Source: Metasolibacillus sp. (lineage in GTDB: Bacteria; Bacillota; Bacilli; Bacillales_A; Planococcaceae). Taken from it: 64,000 nucleotides of DNA. Position 1 is the first letter of the stretch. Each line of letters opens with the position of its first letter. Shown piece after piece: positions 45,087 through 61,663 of the stretch. The translations under genes and the position numbers were made by a program. A model generated the notes under the pieces. It saw only the letters and a list, made by a program, of their open reading frames with translations, was not told where the DNA came from and searched no databases. The stretch is taken from contig NZ_JAMBIZ010000004.1 in assembly GCF_025291715.1 (NCBI RefSeq), positions 62,001 to 126,000 of the forward strand. Direction: 5' to 3'.

Positions 45087-45359
45087 TCCTGTAGTTTCTC
45101 CTTCCACCACTTCAAGTCTTGACGTACATTTTTAGTTTAAAAGGCTGTGAATATCCGCTTTTTCACAAGTCCTTATTATACATTTAGTTATCTAGATTAT
45201 TTTATCACAATGAACAATGAATTACACCCTCTTTTATAGTAAGATATTCCCTAAATATGTAATATCAATTACACCTTGGCTAACTCTCATCCAGATTTTT
45301 TTGAGCCCGCTTTTAGTAGAAGTTAACCTAAAAATCCGTTGATTCAAGAGAAATAGAGA

Positions 45360-45398
45360 AAAGCACCTAGATGTACATTCGTATCATCTAGGTGCTTT
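45360..45398 (-). terminator. Terminator overlapping the end of spoIIID
   Basis: AAAGCACCTAGATG and CATCTAGGTGCTTT pair perfectly; the right arm covers the last codons of spoIIID. It uncouples spoIIID from mbl. Confidence 0.85.
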
Positions 45399-45654
45399 GT
45401 TCGTGTTGCTTCGATTGCCATTTTTTCTTTGTTGCCTCTCCGCCTCGCAAATGCCGGACGGATTTATGATAGGCTAAAACTTTCTTGACTTCCTGTGCAA
45501 GTGGCTCATTGATTAGAATAAGCCTTTCTGTTAAATCTTTGTGCACAGTACTTTTAGAATAGCCTGTCATTTTAGCTAAAGTGCGGACTGTTTCTTTAGT
45601 TTCGATAAGCAACTCCCCTAGCTGAACACAACGACGCCGAATATGTTCGTGCAC
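45388..45654 (-). CDS. spoIIID: Sporulation transcription factor SpoIIID
   Basis: 88 residues. A helix-turn-helix, VRTLAKMTGYSKSTVHKDL, followed by the conserved EVKKVLAYHKSVRHLRGGEA. Mother-cell regulator that turns many sigma-E genes off or on and activates sigK. Stands between spoIIQ and mbl as in B. subtilis. Confidence 0.95.
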   Translation of the reverse strand: MHEHIRRRCVQLGELLIETKETVRTLAKMTGYSKSTVHKDLTERLILINEPLAQEVKKVLAYHKSVRHLRGGEATKKKWQSKQHEQST

Positions 45655-45745
45655 GTTCCCTTCCTTTCTACTTAGGATGTAAGAATGTGCCGTAGCTTAG
45701 TAGTATGTTTCTTCACCTTATGAGTCGTCCGCACCTATTTAGAAC

Positions 45746-46411
45746 TTAGAATGCAAGCAATTTTCTTGGATTTATTGCTTCACCATTTTCCAACACTTCA
45801 AAATGCAAATGAATTCCCGCTGTCGGGTTCCAATCATTTTCAGTTGTTGTCGCTAACGGTTGCCCTTGAACAACCTCATCGCCCTCTTTAACAACGATGT
45901 CTGTAACAGAGCTATAGCGCGTTTCTAAGCCGTTTGCATGCTCCACTGTAATCATATTACCTGTGAACGCATCCATTTTGACCTTTGTTACGACACCGCT
46001 CATGGCAGCAAGCACTTCAAATGGCTCACTGTTAATAGCAAGCGACATACCAGACGATGTCGAAAATGTTTGCTTAAAGACAAGCAGTGCATTTTCACGC
46101 GTTTTTGCATCTGCAGAGAAATCATAGAAATCTTGTAAAATTGTCAATTCCTCTAAGTATGCTTCATCGAATGGATATTTCAAATTTTCTTGCGTTGCAT
46201 TTGTTTCAATAATCGGTTGTTGCTGCTCTGGAATTTCTTCCTTTGCCACTGTTTCTGTTAGAAGATTCTCTTCCTTTTTCGTAACTAGCACATTGTAACT
46301 AAACATAAGTGCAATTATCGCGAGTGCAATACCCGCATAAATAGCTGGCCAAAACCATGGCTTTTGTTGTAAATTTTTCGGAGAAGGTTTTAAATTTTTT
46401 TCCTCTCGCAT
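45746..46411 (-). CDS. spoIIQ: Forespore engulfment protein SpoIIQ (LytM-like)
   Basis: 221 residues from the ATG at 46409-46411, which matches the MREE start of B. subtilis SpoIIQ and follows GAGGTG. One membrane helix at about 20-40 (IYAGIALAIIALMFSYNV), then a LytM/M23 domain ending GIHLHFEVLENGEAINP. The HxH pair is present but the first zinc histidine/aspartate motif is not seen (VEHANGLETRYSSVTD), so the domain is probably a scaffold that binds SpoIIIAH rather than an active peptidase. Shorter than the 283-residue B. subtilis protein, which has a long C-terminal tail. Confidence 0.92.
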   Translation of the reverse strand: MREEKNLKPSPKNLQQKPWFWPAIYAGIALAIIALMFSYNVLVTKKEENLLTETVAKEEIPEQQQPIIETNATQENLKYPFDEAYLEELTILQDFYDFSADAKTRENALLVFKQTFSTSSGMSLAINSEPFEVLAAMSGVVTKVKMDAFTGNMITVEHANGLETRYSSVTDIVVKEGDEVVQGQPLATTTENDWNPTAGIHLHFEVLENGEAINPRKLLAF

Positions 46412-46467
46412 GTTCATCACCTCTGAAGCTAGTGTGAACAATCTACACAATTTTTAAACACGCTTGC

Positions 46468-47352
46468 TTATTTTTTTGTACAAACATTGCCAATTGTCGT
46501 TTGTGGGTAGTAGTGCGTAAGTATTTGTTGTGCTGTAGCATCATTGTTAGCTAATTCATTTGCACCGTATTGACTCATTCCAACTCCGTGCCCATAGCCT
46601 TTCGTTGCAATGACAATGTCATTACCTTCCTCCATCATCATAAAATCGGTTGAACGCAATTGTAAAAGCTCTCTAAATTCACGTCCACTAAAATTTTTTT
46701 TACCTTTTACTGTTTGCACACGACCTGAGCTATTTCGCTCAAGCTGTAAATTTAAAAAATCCTCCTGTGTCCAATTTGTTTGCAGCTTGGCATTTAATTC
46801 ATTTACCGTCAATTTAACTGTTTCGCTGTTTTCTTCAGGTGATGCTACAGATTGTAAATAAGGTATATCCTGTCCACCATAATTTTCTGCTGATTCTGTT
46901 ACTCCATTTGATGAGGCATGAAACATTGCTGAAATTGGTTCTTCTTTATATAGTATAATTTGTCCTGTTGTCGTTTTTACAGCCTCTGTTATTTTACTTT
47001 CATACTGCGCAAAGGCAGTTAACCACTTTTGCTGCCGCGCTTTTTCATCGATAAATACTTGATGTGCTGTTGTTGGCTTAATTGCTTTTTTTCCGTAGTC
47101 TGTATTGCGTATTACATATGTGCGTGCGGCAATTGCTTGTGCTTGTAATGCAGCTGGATGAAAGCTAGCGGGCATTTCCGCAGCAACAACACCAATTAAA
47201 TAGTGCTCTAGCGGTATGCTCTTAGCTACACCTTCAATGGTAATTAAAATTTCGCATGGCTCCGCTACTGGCTTTGGCTTTTTGTAATAAAGAAGCGGCA
47301 CAGTAAACAACATACATATCACAATAATGATGAGTAGTAGGTTTTTTTTCAT
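46468..47352 (-). CDS. spoIID: Stage II sporulation protein D (SpoIID)
   Basis: 294 residues. N-terminal membrane anchor (LLLIIIVICMLFTVPLLY), then the SpoIID/LytB domain with LEHYLIGVVAAEMPASFHPA, ALQAQAIAARTYVI, TTAHQVF, and GYGHGVGMSQYGA near the end. Lytic transglycosylase active on denuded glycan strands during engulfment; E in AAEMP is the catalytic acid. Follows murA and precedes spoIIQ. Confidence 0.95.
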   Translation of the reverse strand: MKKNLLLIIIVICMLFTVPLLYYKKPKPVAEPCEILITIEGVAKSIPLEHYLIGVVAAEMPASFHPAALQAQAIAARTYVIRNTDYGKKAIKPTTAHQVFIDEKARQQKWLTAFAQYESKITEAVKTTTGQIILYKEEPISAMFHASSNGVTESAENYGGQDIPYLQSVASPEENSETVKLTVNELNAKLQTNWTQEDFLNLQLERNSSGRVQTVKGKKNFSGREFRELLQLRSTDFMMMEEGNDIVIATKGYGHGVGMSQYGANELANNDATAQQILTHYYPQTTIGNVCTKK

Positions 47353-47400
47353 ACGCCATCTTATGTAGCTGTTGACAATTTTATTTGCAAAAATAAAGGA

Positions 47401-47433
47401 GCAGTCTGAAAAGATATACTCTTTTCGGACAGC
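47401..47433 (-). terminator. Terminator of murA
   Basis: GCAGTCTGAAAAGA pairs with TCTTTTCGGACAGC with G-U and one mismatch; a member of the recurrent terminator core seen also at 31799 and 49503. Confidence 0.7.
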
Positions 47434-47447
47434 CCCTCTTTCTATTA

Positions 47448-48758
47448 TTATGCAGTTACTTGTTCAGCATTATCTTCTTTGGCAATCTTTACTTCGCCCT
47501 CAGTTACACGTTCGATGTTTGCACCTAATGCTGCTAATTTTTCGTGGAATTTTACGTAGCCACGATCTAAATGGTGTAGCGCTGTTACGCGTGTAACACC
47601 TTCAGATACTAAGCCTGCTAAAATAAGCGATGCTGCCGCACGTAAATCTGTTGCAGCTACCTCCGCACCTTGTAATGCATTATTGCCTTCAATAAAGACA
47701 GAACGCCCCTCAATTTTAGCAATTGCATTCATTCGACGGAATTCCTCAACATGCATGAAGCGATTTTCAAATACCGTTTCAGTAATAATGCTTGTTCCTT
47801 CAGCAGATAACATCAATGCCATCATTTGTGACTGCATATCTGTTGGGAAGCCTGGATGTGGCATTGTTTTAATGTCTACAGCCTTTAATCCACCTGTCGC
47901 ACGTACACGTAGCCCATTATCCTGCTCTGTAATTTCTACGCCCATTTCACGCATTTTGGCAATCAGCGCTGTCATATGCTCTGGAATGGCATTTTCAATC
48001 ACAACATCGCCACGTGTAATTGCTGCCGCAACCATAAATGTGCCTGCTTCAATGCGATCTGGAATAACATAATGTGTAATACCTTTTAGCTTTTCTACAC
48101 CTTCAATGCGAATTGTTGCTGTGCCAGCACCTGTTACACGACCGCCCATTGCATTAATAAAGTTCGCTAAATCGACAATTTCCGGCTCCTTTGCCGCATT
48201 TTCGATAATTGTCGTACCTTCTGCTAATGCTGCTGCTGTCATAATATTTTCTGTCGCACCAACGCTTGGGAAATCTAAATAAATTTCAGCACCTTTTAAT
48301 TTTTCAGCACGTGCCTCTACATAGCCATGTCCAAAAGAAATTTCAGCACCCATCGCTTCAAAGCCTTTTAAATGAAGTTCAATCGGACGAGAGCCAATTG
48401 CACAACCACCTGGTAAGGCAACACGCGCAAAGCGATTGCGTGCCAGCAACGATCCCATCACTAAAATCGATGCACGCATTTTACTAACAAATTCAAATTG
48501 CGCTTCACTTGATAAATCCTGAGACGCATCAATAACAATTTCATTCCCGTCTACATAATATTGTACATCTGCATTTAAGCTTTTTAATACTTCACCAATT
48601 GTATATACATCAGCTAATGCTGGAACATCTTTAATAACATTTTTTCCTTCAGAAGCTAATAAAGCTGCTGCTAAAATAGGTAATACAGCGTTCTTTGCGC
48701 CTTCAACTCTCACGTTACCTCGTAAAGTCTGACCACCCATAACGATAATTTTCTCCAC
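47448..48758 (-). CDS. murA: UDP-N-acetylglucosamine 1-carboxyvinyltransferase MurA
   Basis: 436 residues starting at GTG, 8 bases after [39 protein letters not shown] (C119 is the fosfomycin-sensitive catalytic cysteine), and [13 protein letters not shown] are family signatures. First committed step of peptidoglycan synthesis, enolpyruvyl transfer from PEP to UDP-GlcNAc. C-terminal tail is slightly extended and acidic. Confidence 0.96.
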   Translation of the reverse strand: MEKIIVMGGQTLRGNVRVEGAKNAVLPILAAALLASEGKNVIKDVPALADVYTIGEVLKSLNADVQYYVDGNEIVIDASQDLSSEAQFEFVSKMRASILVMGSLLARNRFARVALPGGCAIGSRPIELHLKGFEAMGAEISFGHGYVEARAEKLKGAEIYLDFPSVGATENIMTAAALAEGTTIIENAAKEPEIVDLANFINAMGGRVTGAGTATIRIEGVEKLKGITHYVIPDRIEAGTFMVAAAITRGDVVIENAIPEHMTALIAKMREMGVEITEQDNGLRVRATGGLKAVDIKTMPHPGFPTDMQSQMMALMLSAEGTSIITETVFENRFMHVEEFRRMNAIAKIEGRSVFIEGNNALQGAEVAATDLRAAASLILAGLVSEGVTRVTALHHLDRGYVKFHEKLAALGANIERVTEGEVKIAKEDNAEQVTA

Positions 48759-48840
48759 AATTCGTCCCTCCGAATCTCATTCTCGTAAACTTGCTATTTT
48801 ATTTAAAAGTTCATTGATATTTTTTATCCAAACACTGCTA

Positions 48841-48869
48841 ATAATACAGCTATAACCCAACTTTATCAA
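48841..48869 (-). promoter_or_regulatory. Sigma-A promoter of murA, in a 400-base gene-free stretch
   Basis: TTGATA (48864-48869), 17 bases, TATTAT (48841-48846) on the minus strand; leader about 76 bases. In the remaining 48870-49158 I see no gene or clear hairpin. Confidence 0.65.
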
Positions 48870-49158
48870 GCATCTAATTCACTATTTTGTGTCGAATTTT
48901 GGCTTTATTTTTCATACTATATATTACGCACGGTATGTATAGTTGGTGAATCTGATGTTGAATACTTTTCATGCGAGGTCAAGTTGGGCATGTTCTGTAT
49001 TTTCCATGACATTTCGACACAATATAACGATTGTATACACTGTTCTTTTATACACCAAAATTCGATATGTTAAACATTTTTAGTCGATTACCCAGGAAAT
49101 ATATACTTTGTAGCGAAAAGCAAATGATTGTTGTCCCCTACAACCTATATAATGCATT

Positions 49159-49401
49159 TTATTGGAAAATATAAACTAAGCTTCTTGACCACTGCGAAAA
49201 GTTAATAAAAAAGTTAGAAACTGTCGAACCAATGACGATGCTAAATAAAATGTAAATGAGCTGAATTTGAAATGTTTTGCCTTTTTTAAACAATTGCTCA
49301 AAACGAAATGCTTGTAATGCATAGAATGCCACAGCAATGAAGAAAATATGCGAGGCAAGACCGAAAAGTGCCTGTTGACCTATTTCCGTATAAAAGTTCA
49401 T
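49159..49401 (-). CDS. ywzB: DUF1146 membrane protein (YwzB-like)
   Basis: 80 residues from the ATG at 49399-49401; a GTG four codons earlier is inside the ribosome site. Two membrane helices (ALFGLASHIFFIAVAFYAL; IQLIYILFSIVIGSTVSNF) with a basic loop between. Found after the ATP synthase operon in many Bacillales; function unknown. Confidence 0.85.
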   Translation of the reverse strand: MNFYTEIGQQALFGLASHIFFIAVAFYALQAFRFEQLFKKGKTFQIQLIYILFSIVIGSTVSNFFINFSQWSRSLVYIFQ

Positions 49402-49502
49402 TTTTACGTACACTCCTTATATGAAAAAAGTTGTTTTTTTGAAGGTAAACTTTTTGTTTATTGGCAGTTTTGCTCACTTTATTAGCGTTTTCATTTAAAA
49501 GA

Positions 49503-49533
49503 GCTGTTTGAAAAGCTAAGCTTTCCAAACAGC
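49503..49533 (-). terminator. Terminator of the ATP synthase operon
   Basis: GCTGTTTGAAAAGC and GCTTTCCAAACAGC pair with one mismatch around TAA; TTTT follows on the minus strand. Confidence 0.8.
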
Positions 49534-49543
49534 CCCATTTGAA

Positions 49544-51416
<1,873 letters not shown>

Positions 51417-51442
51417 TTATACGAAGTCAGTGAAAGTGCAGC

Positions 51443-52327
<885 letters not shown>

Positions 52328-52403
52328 TTAATCACAATCCATTATTCTCACAGCATCCGCAAGCAGCTAGCTTGCGGATTTGCAAAGAACGATTTAACTA
52401 AGA

Positions 52404-53918
<1,515 letters not shown>

Positions 53919-53940
53919 TCACCTCTCACATTTCTTAAAG

Positions 53941-55094
<1,154 letters not shown>

Positions 55095-55165
55095 TTACAT
55101 AAAAGGAATGGCGAAGTAGTAAGTCTGGTGAACTTTTTCTTCGCCATTGACGTCGTAAGTAGTAA

Positions 55166-55432
<267 letters not shown>

Positions 55433-55463
55433 TCAAATACCGCAAAATTTGCGGAATTTATAA

Positions 55464-56216
<753 letters not shown>

Positions 56217-56588
56217 TTAGTGATGTTTGACAAGATGTACAATTCGCTCAACTACGAGAAAAATGTACGGAATCATTAGCCCAATAACGGTACTAACTAA
56301 ATGAAATTTCTCTGGCAACGACATGGCGATTGCAACTGCGGCAACACCTGAGCCAAAGCGTAAGGCTGTACCTATTGATGATGCCTTTCTTCCTTCACTA
56401 ATCGAACGGTCAAAGTTGTCCATTCGTCGAACTAAAATCCAAAAGTTGTATGTACCGAAGAATGCACCTAAACCGAGTCCTGCGAAGATGCTAGCATATG
56501 GCGTAAAAGCCCATCCTAGTACACAGAGGGCGAGCAAAAAAAATAACACTTTCTTTTGCTTAGCGAAAATGTAGTGCAAATCTTCCAT
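56217..56588 (-). CDS. atpI: ATP synthase accessory protein AtpI
   Basis: 123 residues from the ATG at 56586-56588; a TTG two codons earlier at 5 bases from AGGAG is an alternative. Four membrane helices (KKVLFFLLALCVLGWAF; FAGLGLGAFFGTYNFWIL; and two more). Helps c-ring assembly. First gene of the operon. Confidence 0.88.
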   Translation of the reverse strand: MEDLHYIFAKQKKVLFFLLALCVLGWAFTPYASIFAGLGLGAFFGTYNFWILVRRMDNFDRSISEGRKASSIGTALRFGSGVAAVAIAMSLPEKFHLVSTVIGLMIPYIFLVVERIVHLVKHH

Positions 56589-56871
56589 TGGCAATAAGTC
56601 TCCTGAATTTTTTTCGAGTAAAGAATTGATGCTGACCAGTCAGTAAATTCAAAAACTATTGAATATACTGAAGTATGAGGTTAAATAAATATGTAGCAAG
56701 GTTTGTCTTGGAGTAAATTTCTACATACGAAAGCTTTAACCTTTATGGATGTGAATCCAGACGCATCAAACTGTTGTAAATTAACAATTGGAATCCAACT
56801 GTTAATTCAGTAGAAACTTGATATAATAAGTGATTCAAACTTTGAAACCCTTATCATTCTTACCCTTTGTT

Positions 56872-56900
56872 AGCATACAATAGGCGATATTTGATGTCAA
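56872..56900 (-). promoter_or_regulatory. Sigma-A promoter of the ATP synthase operon, in a 430-base gap
   Basis: A consensus TTGACA (56895-56900), 17 bases, TATGCT (56872-56877) on the minus strand. The leader to atpI would be about 275 bases, long for this operon. A TTGTCGACAA palindrome lies about 50 bases upstream (56946-56955). I see no gene in 56589-57022. Confidence 0.75.
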
Positions 56901-57022
56901 TTAGTAATGGTGAAAAACTTCACAATCCCTCTAATGTTGTCAAATTGTCGACAAATTTGTGAAGAGTGATTTTGTACGTGAAGTTTGTCCCATTTCCTTA
57001 TATTGAAAAAGTTATTTTAGCA

Positions 57023-58135
57023 TTACTGTTTCGCTAAAAACTCCACAAGTGCTTGCACAATTCGCTCCGATGCATGGCCATCACCATATGGATTAGATGC
57101 ATGTGCCATCGCATGATAAGCTTCCTTGTCAACAAGCAATTCATTTGCTAAACGATAAATCATGTCTTCATCTGTACCAGCAAGCTTTAATGTACCTGCT
57201 GCAATCCCTTCAGGTCGCTCTGTTGTATCACGCAGCACAAGCACCGGTTTGCCTAATGAAGGTGCCTCCTCCTGCACACCACCAGAATCCGTCAAAATCA
57301 TATATGAACGCGCTGCGATATTATGGAAATCAAATACTTCTAACGGTTCAATTAAATGAATGCGCTCATCATTACCTAGCACATCATTCGCAATTTCACG
57401 TACAACTGGATTCATATGAACAGGATAGACAACTTGAATATCGTTATGCTCCGCTAATAAACGTTTAATGGCACGGAACATATTGCGCATTGGCTCACCT
57501 AAATTTTCACGGCGATGCGCTGTTAATAAAATCATGCGATCTGCGCCAATTTTTTCGAGCACCGGGTGGCTATATGTTTCGCTAACAGTCGTTTTTAATG
57601 CATCAATCGCTGTATTACCTGTTACGAAAATAGCCTCAGCTGGCTTGTTTTCACGCAGTAAATTTTCCTCTGACTGCTTTGTTGGGGCAAAATGTAAATC
57701 TGCCATAACCCCCGTTAGCTGACGGTTCATTTCCTCAGGATATGGCGAATATTTTTGTCCTGTTCGAAGACCCGCCTCTACATGTCCAATCGCAATTTGA
57801 TTGTAAAATGCAGCTAAGCTCCCGATAAACGTAGTCGCGGTATCACCATGCACCAACACGATATCAGGCTTTGCTTCTTTCATGACCGCGTCTAACCCTT
57901 GCAAAGCATTTGTCGCTACATCTACAAGCGTTTGGCGATCCTTCATAATGTTTAAATCGTAATCCGGCTTAATTTCAAATGTTTCCAACACTTGATCAAG
58001 CATTTGACGATGCTGTGCTGTCACGGTCACAATTGACTCAACTTGCTCATGCTTTTCTAGCTCTAATACAAGCGGTGCCATTTTAATTGCCTCCGGGCGC
58101 GTACCGAAAATCGTCATTACTTTAAATTTCGTCAT
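57023..58135 (-). CDS. mnaA: UDP-N-acetylglucosamine 2-epimerase (non-hydrolysing)
   Basis: 370 residues. FGTRPEAIKMAPLVLEL, VHGDTATTFIGSLAAFY, GHVEAGLRTGQKYSPYPEE, TAHRRENLGEPM and TDSGGVQEEAPSLGKP are the family signatures, with catalytic Asp, Glu and His present. It makes UDP-ManNAc, the donor for TagA-type transfer and the substrate for WecC, both encoded 26-29 kb to the left. Between upp and atpI. Confidence 0.95.
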   Translation of the reverse strand: MTKFKVMTIFGTRPEAIKMAPLVLELEKHEQVESIVTVTAQHRQMLDQVLETFEIKPDYDLNIMKDRQTLVDVATNALQGLDAVMKEAKPDIVLVHGDTATTFIGSLAAFYNQIAIGHVEAGLRTGQKYSPYPEEMNRQLTGVMADLHFAPTKQSEENLLRENKPAEAIFVTGNTAIDALKTTVSETYSHPVLEKIGADRMILLTAHRRENLGEPMRNMFRAIKRLLAEHNDIQVVYPVHMNPVVREIANDVLGNDERIHLIEPLEVFDFHNIAARSYMILTDSGGVQEEAPSLGKPVLVLRDTTERPEGIAAGTLKLAGTDEDMIYRLANELLVDKEAYHAMAHASNPYGDGHASERIVQALVEFLAKQ

Positions 58136-58167
58136 TCCGAATTCTCCAGTCTATAAAAATTAATTTA

Positions 58168-58198
58168 GGGTGTCTCAAAATTTCTTTTCAGACAACCC
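58168..58198 (-). terminator. Hairpin between upp and mnaA
   Basis: GGGTGTCT.AAAA pairs with TTTT.AGACAACCC; the U tract on the minus strand is weak, so termination may be partial. Confidence 0.5.
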
Positions 58199-58206
58199 CT
58201 TCAATT

Positions 58207-58848
<642 letters not shown>

Positions 58849-58865
58849 CTAACTATTGTTTATCC

Positions 58866-58916
58866 TTCATTAGCTTATAATTAATGAAGTTTCACTTTTT
58901 CTAAATAAGTATAACA
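58866..58916 (-). promoter_or_regulatory. Extended -10 promoter and leader stem of upp
   Basis: TGTTATACT (58908-58916, minus strand) is an extended -10 box. The leader then has a CTTCATTA ... TAATGAAG stem (58866-58890) about 30 bases before the ATG. Confidence 0.5.
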
Positions 58917-58947
58917 AAAAAAGCCTATGCTGTGTTGTAGAACATGA

Positions 58948-59017
58948 TATCGGCGGGTTTGGATTGTTTATCGGCGATTTTTATAATATATCGGCGTTTC
59001 TTTTAAATATATCAGCG
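58948..59017. repeat. Four decayed 20-21-bp repeats
   Basis: TATCGGCG at 58948, 58969 and 58989, and TATCAGCG at 59010, are spaced 21, 20 and 21 bases. Period and core (TTAT..GCGA) resemble the array at 40051-40446. Confidence 0.7.
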
Positions 59018-59026
59018 ACTACCAAA

Positions 59027-59057
59027 AAGAGCAGCGACAATGATTGTCGTTGCTCTT
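59027..59057 (-). terminator. Terminator of the glyA transcript
   Basis: AAGAGCAGCGACAA and TTGTCGTTGCTCTT pair with one G-U around TGA; TTTTT follows on the minus strand. Confidence 0.88.
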
Positions 59058-59063
59058 CTTTCA

Positions 59064-60305
59064 TTACGCATATAATGGGAATTTATCTGTTAACGCTTTT
59101 ACACGCGCTTTAGCTTCCTCTTGTACAGCTGCATCTTCAACATTTTTTAAGACAGATGCAATGATTAGGCCTACTTCTTTCACGTCTTCCTCTTTGAAGC
59201 CACGTGATGTAACAGCAGGTGTACCGATACGAATACCTGATGTCACAAATGGTGATTCAGTGTCATAAGGAATTGTATTTTTATTTGTTGTGATACCAAC
59301 TGCATCTAATGCATGCTCTGCTACTTTACCTGTTAAACCAAGAGATTTTACATTTAATAGTACGATATGGTTGTCCGTACCGTTAGAAACGATTTCTACA
59401 CCTTCAGCGATTAATGTTTCTGCTAATACGCGTGCGTTTGCCTTCACTTGCTTTGCATATTCCTTGAATTCTGGTTGTAATGCTTCACCGAATGCTACTG
59501 CTTTCGCTGCGATAACATGCATTAATGGACCACCTTGAATTCCTGGGAATACCGACTTATTTAATTTTTGCTCCCACTCCTTTGAAGCTAAAATTAAACC
59601 ACCGCGTGGACCACGTAATGTTTTGTGCGTTGTAGATGTTACGAAGTCAGCATATGGTACTGGTGATTGGTGCTCACCTGCTGCAACTAAGCCTGCAATA
59701 TGCGCCATATCTACCATGAAGTATGCACCGATTTCGTCTGCAATTTCACGGAATTTTTTGAAGTCAATTTCGCGTGGATATGCAGATGCACCTGCAACGA
59801 TTAATTTCGGTTTATGCTCTAAAGCCTTTTGACGAACATCTTCGTAATCGATTACGTGTGTATCTTTCGTTACACCGTACTCTACGAAATTATATAAAAT
59901 ACCAGAGAAGTTTACTGGTGAGCCATGCGTTAAGTGACCGCCATGTGAAAGATTCATACCAAGCACTGTATCGCCTGGCTCTAAAATTGTATGATACACA
60001 GCCATATTTGCTTGCGCACCAGAGTGTGGCTGTACGTTTGCGTATTCAGCACCGAATAGCTCTTTAATGCGATCGCGTGCGATATCTTCTACTACATCGA
60101 CATGCTCACAGCCACCATAGTAGCGTTTGCCTGGGTAGCCTTCTGCATATTTATTCGTTAATACAGAGCCTTGAGCTTCCATTACAGCTTCTGATACGAA
60201 GTTTTCAGATGCGATTAGTTCGATGTTCGCTTGCTGACGCTTTTTCTCTGCTAAAATACCATCTAGTACTGCCTTGTCCTGTGCTGCTAACTTTTCAAAT
60301 GCCAT
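59064..60305 (-). CDS. glyA: Serine hydroxymethyltransferase
   Basis: 413 residues. [32 protein letters not shown], and [15 protein letters not shown] with the PLP lysine. Interconverts serine and glycine with tetrahydrofolate. 23 bases after the YwlG gene, so in one transcript with rpiB and ywlG. Confidence 0.97.
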   Translation of the reverse strand: MAFEKLAAQDKAVLDGILAEKKRQQANIELIASENFVSEAVMEAQGSVLTNKYAEGYPGKRYYGGCEHVDVVEDIARDRIKELFGAEYANVQPHSGAQANMAVYHTILEPGDTVLGMNLSHGGHLTHGSPVNFSGILYNFVEYGVTKDTHVIDYEDVRQKALEHKPKLIVAGASAYPREIDFKKFREIADEIGAYFMVDMAHIAGLVAAGEHQSPVPYADFVTSTTHKTLRGPRGGLILASKEWEQKLNKSVFPGIQGGPLMHVIAAKAVAFGEALQPEFKEYAKQVKANARVLAETLIAEGVEIVSNGTDNHIVLLNVKSLGLTGKVAEHALDAVGITTNKNTIPYDTESPFVTSGIRIGTPAVTSRGFKEEDVKEVGLIIASVLKNVEDAAVQEEAKARVKALTDKFPLYA

Positions 60306-60328
60306 GTAAAATTCCTCCCAAAAGTAAA

Positions 60329-60874
60329 TTATTCATATTGTGCACGCACGCCGCCAATTAGTTTCGGGCGTGTCGTTGCTACTGTTACGACTGCTTCACC
60401 TAGTGTTTTCACTGATGTGCGGATTGGAACTGCTACTGCTTTTAAGTGCATGCCTATTAATGTTTGGCCAATATCAATACCTGCATGTGCTTGTACATTT
60501 TCCACGACAACTGGCTTGTGCATTTGCGTGTAAGCGTAAGCTGACATCGAGCCACCTGCTGTTTTTACTGGAACAACGTGTACAGGCTCTAGCTGATATT
60601 TTTGTGCGGCTGCATATTCAAGTGTTAAAGCACGATTAATATGCTCACAGCCTTGGAAAGCTAAATATAATTGATGGCGTTCAGCAAACTTTTGTAGCTC
60701 GGCATAAATTGCTGTTGCTACATCCATCGCCCCTGCTGTTCCGATGGTCTCACCGATTACCTCAGATGTCGAGCAACCAACAACAAATAATTGCTCTGGC
60801 TGGAACACTACTTGCTGCTCTAAGTCACTTAACAATGTTGATAGCATTGTCTGTAAATTACTCACATTTGTCAT
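60329..60874 (-). CDS. ywlG: TIGR01440/UPF0340 family protein (YwlG)
   Basis: 181 residues. [42 protein letters not shown] and [17 protein letters not shown] are the family signatures. Function unknown; always between rpiB and glyA in Bacillales. Starts 3 bases after rpiB ends. Confidence 0.93.
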   Translation of the reverse strand: MTNVSNLQTMLSTLLSDLEQQVVFQPEQLFVVGCSTSEVIGETIGTAGAMDVATAIYAELQKFAERHQLYLAFQGCEHINRALTLEYAAAQKYQLEPVHVVPVKTAGGSMSAYAYTQMHKPVVVENVQAHAGIDIGQTLIGMHLKAVAVPIRTSVKTLGEAVVTVATTRPKLIGGVRAQYE

Positions 60875-60877
60875 TTA

Positions 60878-61315
60878 TTACACTTCCAGCTCTGAAAGCT
60901 TTTCTACGCGGCGTGTATGGCGTCCACCTTCAAATTCAGTGCTTAGCCAAGTTGCTACGATTTCACGCGCTAAACCTGGTCCAATAACGCGTTCGCCCAT
61001 TGCTAATACATTGGAATCATTATGACAGCGTGTCGCTTTTGCAGAAAATACGTCATGCACTAAAGCGCAACGAATTCCTTTTACTTTGTTTGCTGCGATT
61101 GACATGCCAATCCCTGTACCGCAAATTAAAATACCTCGTTCAAATTTTCCAGACGCAACACCTTCAGAAACAGGCTTTGCATAGTCTGGATAATCAACAG
61201 ATTCATCAGATTGTGGACCGAAATCTTCATAGCTAATGCCTAAGTCATCTAACAGAGACATAATTTCACGGCGTAAATTATTACCGCCATGGTCAGAAGA
61301 AATTGCAATTTTCAA
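60878..61315 (-). CDS. rpiB: Ribose-5-phosphate isomerase B
   Basis: 145 residues. ISSDHGGNNLRREIM, CGTGIGMSIAANKVKGIR (catalytic cysteine) and ARCHNDSNVLAMGER-type region (TRCHNDSNVLAMGER). Interconverts ribose-5-phosphate and ribulose-5-phosphate. First gene of the rpiB-ywlG-glyA unit; its promoter must lie in 61316-61611, an AT-rich stretch where I find no clear -35/-10 pair. Confidence 0.95.
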   Translation of the reverse strand: MKIAISSDHGGNNLRREIMSLLDDLGISYEDFGPQSDESVDYPDYAKPVSEGVASGKFERGILICGTGIGMSIAANKVKGIRCALVHDVFSAKATRCHNDSNVLAMGERVIGPGLAREIVATWLSTEFEGGRHTRRVEKLSELEV

Positions 61316-61611
61316 CGAAGCTCCCTCTTTTCACGATATATTCACCAATAGTGTACCATTTATTCCAGCAGAAAAACATTCTTTTCAACTAGAATAATGA
61401 AAGTTTTTTAACAAAACACGAACATTGTATAATTATTATGCTTAAAAGTTCATTTTTTATTCTTTTTCTATACTGATTATCTTCTTGATATTCGTATTTA
61501 GAAAATTTACAGAAATTTCTTATGATTAAGCATATGCTTATAGTTATTAGAAATCTCTCTCAATTACGCCCTACAAAGAAAGGGCTCTTCTAAAAATAAA
61601 TATTAAAAAGA

Positions 61612-61645
61612 AAACTCGAACAACTTAGTTAGGCTGTTTGAGTTT
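61612..61645 (-). terminator. Terminator of the chemoreceptor gene
   Basis: AAACTC.AACA and TGTT.GAGTTT pair; the minus strand is followed by TTTTCTTTTTAATATTTATTTTT. Confidence 0.7.
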
Positions 61646-61663
61646 CCTCTCTGTAATGCTTTT

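Noticed and set aside
44431..45135. 234-codon plus-strand frame opposite mbl
   Set aside because: It is antisense to a highly conserved gene and has no ribosome site or recognisable product; the same holds for the many other opposite-strand frames.
58947..59017. Sigma-D -10 boxes (GCCGATAT on the minus strand)
   Set aside because: The sequence matches, but no TAAA lies 15 bases upstream and the copies recur every 20-21 bases as a repeat.
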